From contig CAUVKI010000028.1 in the NCBI GenBank assembly GCA_963552605.1, positions 1 to 24,474 on the forward strand: a stretch of 24,474 nt of DNA. The letters run 5' to 3'. The notes under the pieces are model-generated. The model saw nothing but the letters and a program-made list of their open reading frames with translations. It had not been told where the DNA came from and searched no databases. Made by a program: the position numbers and the translations under genes. Positions 6,466-15,002 of the stretch are shown here, in pieces. Within the stretch, counting starts at the first letter, position 1. Every line of letters begins with the position of its first letter. This stretch comes from CAUVKI01 sp963552605 (GTDB lineage Bacteria > Bacillota > Clostridia > Tissierellales > Peptoniphilaceae).

Positions 6466-8643
6466 ATGAAGAAGATAAAAATTTTACATATAATCAGCGG
6501 AGGTGATACGGGGGGGGCGAGAACTCATCTGATTTCTTTGATGAAAGGTTTGAAAGATATAGCGAAAGCCAAGGTGATTTGTTTTATAAATGATACTTTC
6601 TATAAAATCCTCAAGGCGGAGGGAATAGATATAGAAGTTTACGAGCAAAAATCAAGACTCGACCTCTCGGTTACAGGGCGTATTGCAAAAGAGATAGAGG
6701 AAAGCGGAGTGGATATTCTCCACGCCCACGGAGCTAGAGCAAATTTCATCGCAATGTTCCTTAGAAAAAAAATAAAAATTCCTTTTGTAACTACAATTCA
6801 TAGCGATTATGAATTGGATTTCACGGACAATTTCTACAAAAAAATTATTTTTACCTCTCTTAACAAGGCGGCACTTAAAAAATTTGACGCATATATCACG
6901 GTAAGTGAAAATTTCAAAAATATGATGCTTGAGAGAGGATTTCCCGAAAAAAAACTTTTCACCGTATATAACGGGATTGATACGAAAAAAGAATTGAAAG
7001 TCGTTTCAAAAGAGGAGTTCCTTTTAAAAAACGGCATCGACCCTGAAGGTTGGGACATCGTATTCGGTATCTCCGCAAGACTTGACAAGGTGAAAGATCA
7101 CGAAACTTTTTTGCGAGCAGTCGAAAGAGCTAATGAGAAAGAAAAAAAAATTTTATATTTGATGGCGGGAGACGGCAACCAAAGGGAAATATTAAAAAAA
7201 ATAATTGCTGAGAAAAAATTGGATAATGTGAAAATGCTGGGTCATCAGAGCGACATATATTCGTTTTATAATGCCATTGATGTGAATGTTCTCACTTCGC
7301 TGAGCGAATCTTTCCCCTACTCTCTGCTTGAGGGAGGGCTTTTTGAAAAAACCGTAATCGCCACCGAGGTGGGGGGTATTCCTAAGCTCGTGAATAAGGA
7401 TACAGGTCTTTTGTTTGAAGTCGGAGATGATAAAAGGCTCTCCGAATTTTTTTCAATTTTGGCGAAAGACATTGATGAAAGAAAAAGACTCGGAAGAAAC
7501 TTGAAACTGAAAATAGAAAAAGAATTTTCAAGCGAGGCTATGGCTCTTTCTCATATTGAGATTTATAAAAAAATCATCGAGAGACACAAAAATAAAGTTC
7601 TTATGCTCGGATACTATGGGTATGATAACAGCGGAGATGAGGCAATACTCGGAGCAATCATAGAGGATTTAAGGGGAATTTCTCCGGAAATTCAAATAAC
7701 TGCACTTTCAAAAAATCCGGAAAAAACTGAGAGCATTTATAAAATAAAATCGGTAAACAGATTTTCTCTTCCAAGTTTAATTAAGGCTATGAGAGAAACG
7801 AATCTTTTTTTGTTCGGAGGAGGCACTCTCCTTCAAGATCGAACAAGCACCCGTTCAATAAGGTATTATCTGTTTCTCTTGGGGCTTGCAGATTTTTTCA
7901 ACAAGAAAGTTATGGTCTATGCCAACGGATTAGGTCCTATAAGCGGGAAAAAAAACCGAATGCTTGCAAAAAAAGCTTTGGAAAAAGCGGATTTTATAAC
8001 ATTGAGGGACACAGATTCATACGAATATCTTTTGTCTTTGGGAGTGAAAAATCCTAACTTGAAAATAACGGGAGATCCCGTCTTTTCTCTCAAGTCGGAA
8101 AGCCCATCAAAAAAAATTCCGAACACCGTTGCCGTTTCCGTAAGGGATTGGGACGATCGCAAAAAGATAGTAACAGAGATGAGAGCTTTCTTGGAACTTT
8201 TGGCTGAGAAGAAATGGCGAGTTTTATTATTTGCAATGCACTACCCCAATGACTTGGAAATTTCAAGAGAGATTGCTCAAGGTTTTGGAGAGAGTGTGAG
8301 AGTTTTGGAGGAAAATTATTCCGCAAGGGAAATAATATCACTTTTGGAAAGCGTGGATATAACAATAGCTATGCGGCTTCACGCTCTCATTTACTCCGCA
8401 ATGGCAAAAACTCCTATGATAGGGATTTCCTATGACCCCAAAATCGACGGATTGCTCTTTGAACTTAAAATGCAGGCGAAACTCTCCACGGAGAATTTTT
8501 CAGGAAAGCTGCTGTACGATAGGTTTAATTATACGATTGAAAATCTCGACAAAATAAAAGCCGTGCTTGATAGAGAAGTCTTGATTAAGAAAAAAGCGGC
8601 AAAGGAGAATGCTGAAATTGCGATTAGGTTGCTTGGTGAATAA
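6466..8643 (+). CDS. csaB: Fused GT4 glycosyltransferase and CsaB-type polysaccharide pyruvyltransferase
   Basis: Two enzymes in one 725-residue chain. Residues 1-373 form a GT-B glycosyltransferase of family 4: GG-rich N-terminal loop (11-17), acceptor-side HAHGARAN (87-94) and the E-x7-E pair E281/E289 in the nucleotide-sugar site. Residues 377-700 form a CsaB-like pyruvyltransferase: LGYYGYDNSGDEA (381-393), FGGGTLLQD (450-458), GLGPISG (488-494) and MRLHALIYSA with His639. CsaB adds ketal pyruvate to secondary cell-wall polymer, the ligand of SLH-domain surface proteins, so the pair probably builds and pyruvylates that polymer. The ATG at 6466 follows AAGGAGG by five bases; the earlier in-frame start at 6376 has no ribosome site. 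It overlaps the next gene by a few bases and leads a seven-gene operon. Confidence 0.9.
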   Translation: MKKIKILHIISGGDTGGARTHLISLMKGLKDIAKAKVICFINDTFYKILKAEGIDIEVYEQKSRLDLSVTGRIAKEIEESGVDILHAHGARANFIAMFLRKKIKIPFVTTIHSDYELDFTDNFYKKIIFTSLNKAALKKFDAYITVSENFKNMMLERGFPEKKLFTVYNGIDTKKELKVVSKEEFLLKNGIDPEGWDIVFGISARLDKVKDHETFLRAVERANEKEKKILYLMAGDGNQREILKKIIAEKKLDNVKMLGHQSDIYSFYNAIDVNVLTSLSESFPYSLLEGGLFEKTVIATEVGGIPKLVNKDTGLLFEVGDDKRLSEFFSILAKDIDERKRLGRNLKLKIEKEFSSEAMALSHIEIYKKIIERHKNKVLMLGYYGYDNSGDEAILGAIIEDLRGISPEIQITALSKNPEKTESIYKIKSVNRFSLPSLIKAMRETNLFLFGGGTLLQDRTSTRSIRYYLFLLGLADFFNKKVMVYANGLGPISGKKNRMLAKKALEKADFITLRDTDSYEYLLSLGVKNPNLKITGDPVFSLKSESPSKKIPNTVAVSVRDWDDRKKIVTEMRAFLELLAEKKWRVLLFAMHYPNDLEISREIAQGFGESVRVLEENYSAREIISLLESVDITIAMRLHALIYSAMAKTPMIGISYDPKIDGLLFELKMQAKLSTENFSGKLLYDRFNYTIENLDKIKAVLDREVLIKKKAAKENAEIAIRLLGE

Positions 8644-9358
8644 TGAAAGAGTAAAAATATTCGGAATTGAACTTATCAACGCAGGACTTGATGAGGTCAG
8701 CAAATTTTTGGAAGAATCTCTGAAAAAAAGAAAAAAGACTTTTATAGCCACTCCAAATACTGAAATCGTTATGGAAGCAAAAAAAGATTTGTCTTTTGTA
8801 AAAAAAATAAACGATTTTGATGTGGTAGTGGCGGACGGAATAGGTTTGGTTTACGGCTCAAGAATAAGAAAGCACCCCCTGAAAGAAAGGGTTACCGGCT
8901 ATGATTTGAGCATGAAGCTTTTGGAGACGGCAAACAAAGAGGGCTATTCTCTTTTCCTGCTGGGAGCAAATGAGGGTGTGGCGGCTTTAGCTGCTGAAAA
9001 AATCAAAGAGAAATATCCGAGAATAAAAATTGCGGGTACTCACAACGGATATTTTAGTGACGCTTCTGAAGTGTTATCACTGATAGATTGTGATATACTA
9101 TTCGTCGGAATGGGCTTTCCCAAGCAGGAAAATTTTTTGTATGAAAACAGAGAAAAAATTCGAGCCGTCTGCGCAATAGGCAACGGAGGGGTTCTAAACA
9201 TACTTGCGGGAAATCAAAAGCGAGCCCCGATGATTTTTCAAAAACTGGGACTTGAGTGGTTTTACAGACTCTTAAAAGAGCCGAAAAGGATCACAAGACA
9301 GTGGAAGTTACCATTATTTTTGCTTGAAGTGATTTCGGATAAAAATTCAATCATTTAA
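8636..9358 (+). CDS. tagA: WecG/TagA/CpsF family glycosyltransferase (TagA-like)
   Basis: GT26 enzyme, probably adding N-acetylmannosamine to the undecaprenyl-linked GlcNAc primer of a wall teichoic acid or secondary wall polymer at the inner membrane face. Numbering from the GTG start, Thr39 (ATPNTE), Asp67 (VADGIG), Arg85 (KERVTGYD) and Gln164 (GFPKQE) match the residues described for the Thermoanaerobacter TagA active site. Arg211, Arg218 and Arg221 in the C-terminal EWFYRLLKEPKRITRQW match its membrane-contact appendage. The start is uncertain: GTG 8636 aligns best with the family, TTG 8618 has AAAGGAG about ten bases away, and ATG 8609 lies too close to that site. It overlaps csaB, which implies coupled translation and a shared pathway. 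Confidence 0.88.
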   Translation: MNNERVKIFGIELINAGLDEVSKFLEESLKKRKKTFIATPNTEIVMEAKKDLSFVKKINDFDVVVADGIGLVYGSRIRKHPLKERVTGYDLSMKLLETANKEGYSLFLLGANEGVAALAAEKIKEKYPRIKIAGTHNGYFSDASEVLSLIDCDILFVGMGFPKQENFLYENREKIRAVCAIGNGGVLNILAGNQKRAPMIFQKLGLEWFYRLLKEPKRITRQWKLPLFLLEVISDKNSII

Positions 9359-9377
9359 AAATAATAAGGGGGAAAAT

Positions 9378-10181
9378 ATGGATTTGGAAAAAACGGCGCT
9401 TAAAGTTCGCCGAGATATTTTAACTGCGGTTCATTCCGCTCAATCGGGACATCCCGGAGGAAGTCTTTCGGGTGTCGAGATTTTGACCTTTCTATACTTT
9501 GAAGAAATGAGAATAGATCCCAAAGAACCCCGAAAAAAAGACAGGGATTTGTTCGTCCTCTCAAAAGGTCATGCATCTCCTTTGTATTATTCCGTTCTTT
9601 CTGAAAGGGGGTTCTTCGATAAAGAACTTCTTAAGACTTTCAGAAAAATCAACTCTCCCTTGCAAGGACACCCCGACAGAAACAAAGTGGCGGGGGTTGA
9701 TATGAGCACAGGCTCTTTGGGGCAGGGACTTTCTTGTGCGGTCGGTATGGCACTCGGACAAAAACTTGACAACTCCGAATATAACACCTATGTGCTTATG
9801 GGAGACGGAGAGGCGCAGGAGGGAATTGTGTGGGAGGCTCTTATGTCCGCCGCACAATATAAACTTTCCAATCTGATTGTGTTTATGGATCACAACGGAC
9901 TGCAAATTGACGGAACAAATACGGAAGTAATGAATATTGAGCCTATAAGCGAAAAATTAAAAGCTTTCGGTTGGGAGGTTTTCCATATAGACGGGCACAA
10001 TTTTGAAGAAATCAAAAATGCCCTCAAATCCCGATCTAAAATAAAACCCACTGCAATAATCTGTGACACCGTAAAGGGAAAAGGGATTTCCTTTATGGAG
10101 AATAATAAAAATTGGCATGGCAAAGCAACTGATGAAGATGAATATAAAAAAGCTATGGCTGAATTGGGAGGTGAAATATAA
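9378..10181 (+). CDS. Transketolase, N-terminal (TPP-binding) subunit
   Basis: The first half of a split transketolase of the non-oxidative pentose phosphate pathway, which moves two-carbon units between sugar phosphates in the cytoplasm. Residues 24-29 (GHPGGS), LSKGHASP (61-68), GSLGQGLS (112-119) and the thiamine diphosphate motif GDGEAQEG...N (142-173) are present. The 267-residue length is usual for this subunit. AAGGGGG lies about five bases before the ATG. Its stop overlaps the start of the second subunit by one base (TAATG). Its place after wall-polymer genes may supply sugar phosphates, but this is inference. Confidence 0.95.
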   Translation: MDLEKTALKVRRDILTAVHSAQSGHPGGSLSGVEILTFLYFEEMRIDPKEPRKKDRDLFVLSKGHASPLYYSVLSERGFFDKELLKTFRKINSPLQGHPDRNKVAGVDMSTGSLGQGLSCAVGMALGQKLDNSEYNTYVLMGDGEAQEGIVWEALMSAAQYKLSNLIVFMDHNGLQIDGTNTEVMNIEPISEKLKAFGWEVFHIDGHNFEEIKNALKSRSKIKPTAIICDTVKGKGISFMENNKNWHGKATDEDEYKKAMAELGGEI

Positions 10182-11104
10182 TGGAGATGAGAGCAACCAG
10201 AGATGCTTATGGAGACGCACTCCTTGAAATCGGGGATAATGATAAGGTTGTGGTGCTTGATGCGGATCTTTCCGGTTCAACCAAATCCGCCGTTTTCAAA
10301 AAAAAATACCCCGAAAGATTTTTTAATGTGGGAATAGCCGAACAAAATCTTGCAGGAATTTCCGCCGGTCTTGCAGCATACGGAAAAATCCCCTTTTGCT
10401 CCTCGTTTGCAATGTTTCTTACGGGGAGAGCTTTTGAAATAATAAGAAACTCGATCTGCTATCCCAATTTAAATGTAAAGCTCTGCGCAACTCATGCCGG
10501 TCTTACCGTGGGGGAAGATGGCGCAAGTCATCAGTCAATCGAAGACATAGCAATAATGAGGGCACTTCCCAATATGACGGTGCTTTCTCCGTGTGATTAC
10601 TATGAAACAAAAAAATGCGTAAAAGCGGCTTTGAAGGCTGACGGTCCCATATATATACGAATGGGGAGATCAAAAGTGCCGACCCTCACCGATGAGAATA
10701 CCGAGTTTGAAATCGGAAAGGGAATTACTATGAGAGAGGGAAACGATGTCTCGATAATTTCCACAGGGATAATGACCTCTCGTGCCGTTGAAGCCTCCGA
10801 TATACTTAAGAAAAGCGGAATTTTTGCACGAGTAATAAATATCCATACCATAAAACCCTTGGACACGGAGCTTATAATTAAAGCCGCAAAGGAAACGGGA
10901 AAGATAATCACGGCAGAAGAACATAGTGTTATCGGCGGATTGGGTTCTGCCGTATCGGAACTTTTGTCCGAAACTTTTCCCGTAATTGTGAAGAAAATCG
11001 GAGTAAGAGACAAGTTTGGAAAATCGGGGGACGGGGAAGAACTTCTTAAAGAATACGGACTTACCGCAGAGGCAATCGTCGAAGCGGCAAAAAATTGGAG
11101 GTAA
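10181..11104 (+). CDS. Transketolase, C-terminal (pyrimidine-binding) subunit
   Basis: The second half of the split transketolase. It carries the pyrimidine-binding domain with the TPP-activating glutamate, Glu54, in NVGIAEQN, followed by the THAGLTVGEDGASHQ loop and a C-terminal transketolase domain (about 185-307). GGAGGTG lies about five bases upstream of the ATG, inside the first subunit, and a one-base overlap makes coupling likely. DXS and pyruvate dehydrogenase E1-beta share this fold, but the pairing with the upstream TPP subunit and the 307-residue length favour transketolase. Confidence 0.94.
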   Translation: MEMRATRDAYGDALLEIGDNDKVVVLDADLSGSTKSAVFKKKYPERFFNVGIAEQNLAGISAGLAAYGKIPFCSSFAMFLTGRAFEIIRNSICYPNLNVKLCATHAGLTVGEDGASHQSIEDIAIMRALPNMTVLSPCDYYETKKCVKAALKADGPIYIRMGRSKVPTLTDENTEFEIGKGITMREGNDVSIISTGIMTSRAVEASDILKKSGIFARVINIHTIKPLDTELIIKAAKETGKIITAEEHSVIGGLGSAVSELLSETFPVIVKKIGVRDKFGKSGDGEELLKEYGLTAEAIVEAAKNWR

Positions 11105-11109
11105 AACTT

Positions 11110-12207
11110 ATGGAAGAAAATAAACTTGAAGTGTTTTCAGGCGAAGATACTGCCGTTGTCAAAACGGACGAAATATCGTCAATAGTGAACGAAAATCAAA
11201 AAAATGTTCCCTTGGACAGAGAAAGAGTTGATAAGATAAAGCAGGGAATTAACTTGGATAAGATTGAACTTTACGGCTCTGATGCGCAACAAACCGCCAA
11301 CGGACTTTCCGAAGAAGTTCTAAAAAATGTGAAAAACGATCAGCTCGGCGCAATAGGGGTTTCTCTCAAGGAAGCGGCACTTCGTATAAAGAAACTTGAT
11401 GACAAGGATAAGCCTCTTTCAAAGGGAATATTCGGTTTTTTGCGTGAGAAGAAAAACGAAAAGATGATTGAAATTCAATCCGTAACCAAAGAACTTTCCG
11501 ATATTGAAAACACTCTTGAAAAAAATATAGAGGTCTTGTATAAGGACACTGAGATGTTCAACAAACTCTATGAGCTGAATGAGAAAAAATATATAGAGCT
11601 TGAGCATTATATAAAAGCCGGAGAAGAGTATATGAGGGAAGTGGAAATCGGCAAACTTCAAGAAATGGAAATCAATGCGAATGTGTCCGGAGATCCTTTG
11701 GCGGTTCAAGAGGTCAAAGACTTAAAGTCTAAGCTTAACCGATTGGATAAAAAACTTACCGACCTTAGAGTCACAAAACATCTTGCACTTCAAACAGCTC
11801 CTCAGATAAGACTCATTCAGGGTAATAATGTACTTTTGGTGCAAAACATTCAAACCACGATAAACACCATTCTTCCGGTAGTCAGAAGCAATATAACCAT
11901 AACGGTCGGACTTAATCGCCAAAAGGAAATTTTGGAATTAAACAATGCGGTTTCTGACCTTGCGAATAATGTGCTTTTGGAAAATTCCAGACTTATGAAA
12001 GACAATGTGCTTGGAACAATTGAACAAGCCGAAAAACCCATTGTTTCAATTGAAACTCTAAGAGAAGTCAACAAAAACATTCTCTCAACCATAGACTCGG
12101 CGATAAAAATTCAGAATGAGGGAATGCAAAAGAGAAAAGCTATAAATGAAGAACTTGTGCAGCTTGAGCAGGAGCTTACGGGGAAGCTTAGAGAATATAA
12201 AAACTGA
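11110..12207 (+). CDS. telA: TelA family protein (toxic anion resistance)
   Basis: A 365-residue, highly charged helical protein of the TelA family (PF05816). The core runs from about residue 85 through PLSKGIFGFLREKK to the conserved stretch VTKHLALQTAPQIRLIQGNN and TTINTILPVVRSNITI, typical of the family. No signal peptide or membrane span is visible. TelA proteins were linked to tellurite resistance, and homologues are associated with envelope stress and antimicrobials; the biochemical action is unknown. ATG 11110 has GGAGG with an eight-base gap, while ATG 11095 has no ribosome site. It follows the transketolase stop by five bases and overlaps the next gene by one. Confidence 0.88.
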   Translation: MEENKLEVFSGEDTAVVKTDEISSIVNENQKNVPLDRERVDKIKQGINLDKIELYGSDAQQTANGLSEEVLKNVKNDQLGAIGVSLKEAALRIKKLDDKDKPLSKGIFGFLREKKNEKMIEIQSVTKELSDIENTLEKNIEVLYKDTEMFNKLYELNEKKYIELEHYIKAGEEYMREVEIGKLQEMEINANVSGDPLAVQEVKDLKSKLNRLDKKLTDLRVTKHLALQTAPQIRLIQGNNVLLVQNIQTTINTILPVVRSNITITVGLNRQKEILELNNAVSDLANNVLLENSRLMKDNVLGTIEQAEKPIVSIETLREVNKNILSTIDSAIKIQNEGMQKRKAINEELVQLEQELTGKLREYKN

Positions 12208-12617
12208 TGGACTTAAAAGATATAAACAGACGTCTCAACAGCATATCCCAAATGACGGAAGCAATAAATAACGATCGCTCGGTCAGAAAAAATTTGAAAG
12301 AGGAAAATCCGAAATTATATTTTGTAAGGGAGGATTTGGAACTTACAATCCTAAGAGAGGATATGCTTTTGGAAAAACTTGAGAGCATAAAAAAAGAATT
12401 TGAAGAAGCGGGAGAAACGAACGAAAGGATAGAAAATAAGCTCAAGGCAAATCGTATGACTTTGCTTAAGCTGAAGGAGGAAGATTTAAAGCTCTTAAGC
12501 TTTATAGACGCCAATATAAAGACTCAAATTGCAATCGGAAAAATGCTTTCTCTGAAACAAAATTCCGAAAAAATTGACCGTTTTTTTAAACCGGATAATC
12601 TTAATGAACGGGGGTAA
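12207..12617 (+). CDS. Unrecognised helical protein, translated with TelA
   Basis: I do not recognise this 136-residue protein. It is rich in Lys, Glu and Leu and should form long helices, perhaps coiled coils, between about 35 and 120, with no signal peptide or membrane span. The start codon overlaps the telA stop (TGATG) and there is no independent strong ribosome site, so translation is probably coupled and the product may bind TelA. It ends five bases before the next start. Confidence 0.65.
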   Translation: MDLKDINRRLNSISQMTEAINNDRSVRKNLKEENPKLYFVREDLELTILREDMLLEKLESIKKEFEEAGETNERIENKLKANRMTLLKLKEEDLKLLSFIDANIKTQIAIGKMLSLKQNSEKIDRFFKPDNLNERG

Positions 12618-12621
12618 AAAT

Positions 12622-13227
12622 TTGAAAAAGTTGTTTTTTATTATCATTGCAGTAATTTTAATGCTTACAGCTTGTCAGAAGGATAATCCCGAAAAGAGTC
12701 AAAGTGACTTGGAAGAAACAAAAGAAATGACCGCCGGTGTAAAAATGGAACACCCTGAAACGCTGGTTGTATATTTTTCAGCTACCGGAACAACAAGAAA
12801 CATTGCGGAGAAGATTACTGCTATTGTGAATGCAGACATATACGAAATCATACCTAAAGAACCCTATTCAAAAGAAGATTTGGATTGGAAAAATTCAGAA
12901 AGCCGCTCTACAATAGAACAAAACGATTCAACCGTCCGTCCGAAAATCGGGAGTGAAGTAATTTCTCTTGATGGATACAAAACCATCTACATAGGTTATC
13001 CCATTTGGTGGGGTGAGGAACCGAGAATAATGGATACCTTTGTGGAAAGTTACAGTTTTAACGGAATAAAAGTAATTCCTTTTTGCACTTCGGGAGGAAG
13101 TGAAGTCGGAAACAGCGGAAAAAATCTTGAAAAAATTGCCGGAAGCGGAGATTGGGTTGAAGGCAAAAGATTTGAAGGAGATGTGTCGGAAAGTGAACTG
13201 AGTGTTTGGATTGAAAGCCTAAAATAA
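12622..13227 (+). CDS. Lipid-anchored flavodoxin-like protein
   Basis: An exported flavodoxin fold. MKKLFFIIIAVILMLTAC is a lipoprotein signal with the lipobox LTAC and Cys18. A short linker leads to the flavodoxin domain (47-200): FMN phosphate loop SATGTTRN (53-60), YIGYPIWWGEEPR (123-135) and FCTSGGSEVGNS (154-165). It should bind FMN on the outer face of the membrane and carry electrons, but the partner is unknown. TTG 12622 was chosen because GGGGG lies seven bases upstream and the signal peptide starts there; the upstream ATG 12604 would add a charged tail. It is the last gene of the operon, followed six bases later by a terminator. Confidence 0.85.
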   Translation: MKKLFFIIIAVILMLTACQKDNPEKSQSDLEETKEMTAGVKMEHPETLVVYFSATGTTRNIAEKITAIVNADIYEIIPKEPYSKEDLDWKNSESRSTIEQNDSTVRPKIGSEVISLDGYKTIYIGYPIWWGEEPRIMDTFVESYSFNGIKVIPFCTSGGSEVGNSGKNLEKIAGSGDWVEGKRFEGDVSESELSVWIESLK

Positions 13228-13233
13228 ACCTAA

Positions 13234-13258
13234 AAAAAGACCCTTTGAGGGTCTTTTT
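13234..13258. terminator. Bidirectional terminator
   Basis: AAAAAGACCCT (13234-13244) and AGGGTCTTTTT (13248-13258) form an 11-bp perfect stem with a three-base loop and T-runs on both strands. It closes the plus-strand flavodoxin operon and the minus-strand phospholipase gene, whose stop codon lies in the hairpin. Confidence 0.88.
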
Positions 13259-13883
13259 AAATTCCTTGAGGGGCGGGATTCAGCTCCAACTGTGTCAAGA
13301 AGAGACTTATTAACTCCTCAAGATCCTTAATCGGATCTACCACATTCTCGCCCAACAATAAATTATAAACAAACATTCCCGAAAGGGTCATAGCCAATTC
13401 TATGTCTCTTGCATAGTTGGACTCGCCCTTTCTATACTCGCAGATAAGAGCGTCTGTGAATGGAATAAAATCTACGGTCGGCTCAAGAAGAATTCTTCCT
13501 CTGCTGAATTCCTCAACATGGGAGAACAAATAATTCTGAAGTCCCAGTTCGTATAGCACATGATCTTTAGGATTCCCGATCCTGTCATCTATATGAGCAT
13601 AGCAACAGAAATCGGAGAGATAGTGACAAAGCCTCCCCATCTGGTACATATCCCACATCGAAAGTTCTTCTTTTTGGAACAATTCGTCAATTTTGGCATA
13701 AATCTTATTCTTTGACTTATTCCAAAAGTGCGGAGTTGTAAATTGGGTAATGCTTAAATCGGGCTCCACCGATCCCCAGAGAAATACCCTTTGATAGCCT
13801 ATGCTAGGTAGGAGATGGGGAGCCTTATCCTCAATATGCTTGAGGATTAGTTGTGACATTCTGTAGTGTGTTCTTTTTTTCAT
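13257..13883 (-). CDS. Zinc-dependent phospholipase C-like protein
   Basis: A 208-residue member of the zinc-dependent phospholipase C family (PF00882). The metal ligands can be followed: His6, Asp42 (WGSVEPD), His52, His87-x3-Asp91 (CHYLSDF), His97 and His108-x3-Glu112. This matches the H-x3-D, H, H-x3-E order of Bacillus cereus phospholipase C. Unlike that toxin it has no signal peptide, so it is probably cytoplasmic and hydrolyses or binds an internal phosphoester; the substrate is unknown. GAGG and AAGGAAAG lie upstream of the ATG. It is a single gene with its own promoter, divergent from the metallophosphoesterase. Confidence 0.85.
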   Translation of the reverse strand: MKKRTHYRMSQLILKHIEDKAPHLLPSIGYQRVFLWGSVEPDLSITQFTTPHFWNKSKNKIYAKIDELFQKEELSMWDMYQMGRLCHYLSDFCCYAHIDDRIGNPKDHVLYELGLQNYLFSHVEEFSRGRILLEPTVDFIPFTDALICEYRKGESNYARDIELAMTLSGMFVYNLLLGENVVDPIKDLEELISLFLTQLELNPAPQGI

Positions 13884-13932
13884 CTTTCCTTTCCTCTATT
13901 AACAATCGGGTGTATATCTCTAACGCATACTA

Positions 13933-13961
13933 ATTATCGTCTATATTTGGAAAAATGGCAA
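13933..13961 (-). promoter_or_regulatory. Promoter of the phospholipase-like gene
   Basis: On the minus strand TTGCCA (13961-13956) and GATAAT (13938-13933) are spaced by 17 bases, about 50 bases before the ATG at 13883. Confidence 0.55.
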
Positions 13962-14087
13962 GCGTTTTTTAAAAAAATGTTATAAATATACAACAAAAAA
14001 AATCAGCAATAAATCCATGATTTTCTTGACACGCCGTAGCTCCGTAAGATAAAGGCTGTTAAAGCAATCGGATTTTCAATATGAGTA

Positions 14088-14116
14088 TTAACATTAGTGA
14101 TGAAATAAGTTATACT
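14088..14116 (+). promoter_or_regulatory. Promoter of the metallophosphoesterase operon
   Basis: TTAACA (14088-14093) and TATACT (14111-14116) are spaced by 17 bases. A second possible box pair, TTGACA (14026-14031) with GATAAA (14048-14053), lies upstream. Confidence 0.55.
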
Positions 14117-14150
14117 TAGGACGAATAATCTTTGAGAGGTGTTTTTTCAA

Positions 14151-15002
14151 TTGCCTAATAGTTTTATGTATGCCAAGATGTTATTTATAATCAAGGTTTG
14201 TGTATTTATGCTGTTGGTGTGGACGGCGTGGGGAAATTTAACTATATGTACAACGACATACGAAATAAAGAATAAAAAAATTCCGAAAGAATTTGACGGC
14301 TTTAGGATTGTGGAGATTGCGGATTTTCACAATTCCGATTTCGGAGAATATCTGATTAGAAAAATAAGCGTTGAAAATCCTGATATCATTGTAATTACGG
14401 GAGATCTTTTAAGCAGTTATCGTCCTAATAATCGTCATGTGTTTGAGTTTATAAAAAATGCGGTGAAGATTGCTCCCTGTTTTTTTGTAACCGGAAATCA
14501 CGAAGCTCGTTTTTCGGATTATGAGGAAATAGAGAAAATTCTTATAGATTTTGGGGTAAGAGTTCTAAAAGACGAAGCGTTTATTTTGGAAAGAAACGGA
14601 GAAAAAATTTCAATTTGGGGAATTGATGATCCTGCGTTTGAGGGAAAGTCGAAAACTTCAAGAGAAATCATAGGGGAAAAACTTGAGAAATTTCCGACTC
14701 CGAGCGAATTTACCGTTTTGCTTTCACACAGACCTGAAGCTTTCAGGGAGTATGTGAATAAGGAGGTGGATTTGGCACTTACGGGGCATACTCACGGAGG
14801 ACAGATAAGACTTCCTTTTGTGGGAGGTATTGTTGCACCAAATCAAGGTTTTTTCCCAAAATATGATGCAGGTCTTTTCACTGAGAACGGCACGAGTATG
14901 ATTATAAGCCGAGGGGTCGGACACAGCGCAATTCCTTTGAGGGTCAATAATCGTTCCGAAGTTGTGGTGGTTGAGTTGAGAAAGGAGAAGAAAGATGACT
15001 AG
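14151..15002 (+). CDS. Membrane-anchored metallophosphoesterase (YkuE/YaeI type)
   Basis: A calcineurin-like phosphoesterase with one N-terminal membrane segment (about 9-29), so the catalytic domain is probably outside the membrane. The two-metal motifs are all present: D58-x-H60 (DFHNS), GDLLSS (84-89), GNHEA (115-119), His193 (LSHRPEAF) and GHTHGGQIRLP (212-222). YkuE and YaeI relatives act on cell-wall or UDP-diacylglucosamine-type lipids; the substrate here is unknown. TTG 14151 was chosen because GAGAGGTG lies about nine bases upstream; GTG 14139 lies inside that ribosome site. It overlaps the next gene by eight bases. Confidence 0.9.
   Translation: MPNSFMYAKMLFIIKVCVFMLLVWTAWGNLTICTTTYEIKNKKIPKEFDGFRIVEIADFHNSDFGEYLIRKISVENPDIIVITGDLLSSYRPNNRHVFEFIKNAVKIAPCFFVTGNHEARFSDYEEIEKILIDFGVRVLKDEAFILERNGEKISIWGIDDPAFEGKSKTSREIIGEKLEKFPTPSEFTVLLSHRPEAFREYVNKEVDLALTGHTHGGQIRLPFVGGIVAPNQGFFPKYDAGLFTENGTSMIISRGVGHSAIPLRVNNRSEVVVVELRKEKKDD

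Noticed and set aside
14026..14053. TTGACA...GATAAA promoter candidate before the metallophosphoesterase
   Set aside because: Kept only as an alternative: the spacing is 16 and it lies further from the gene than the better TTAACA-17-TATACT pair.
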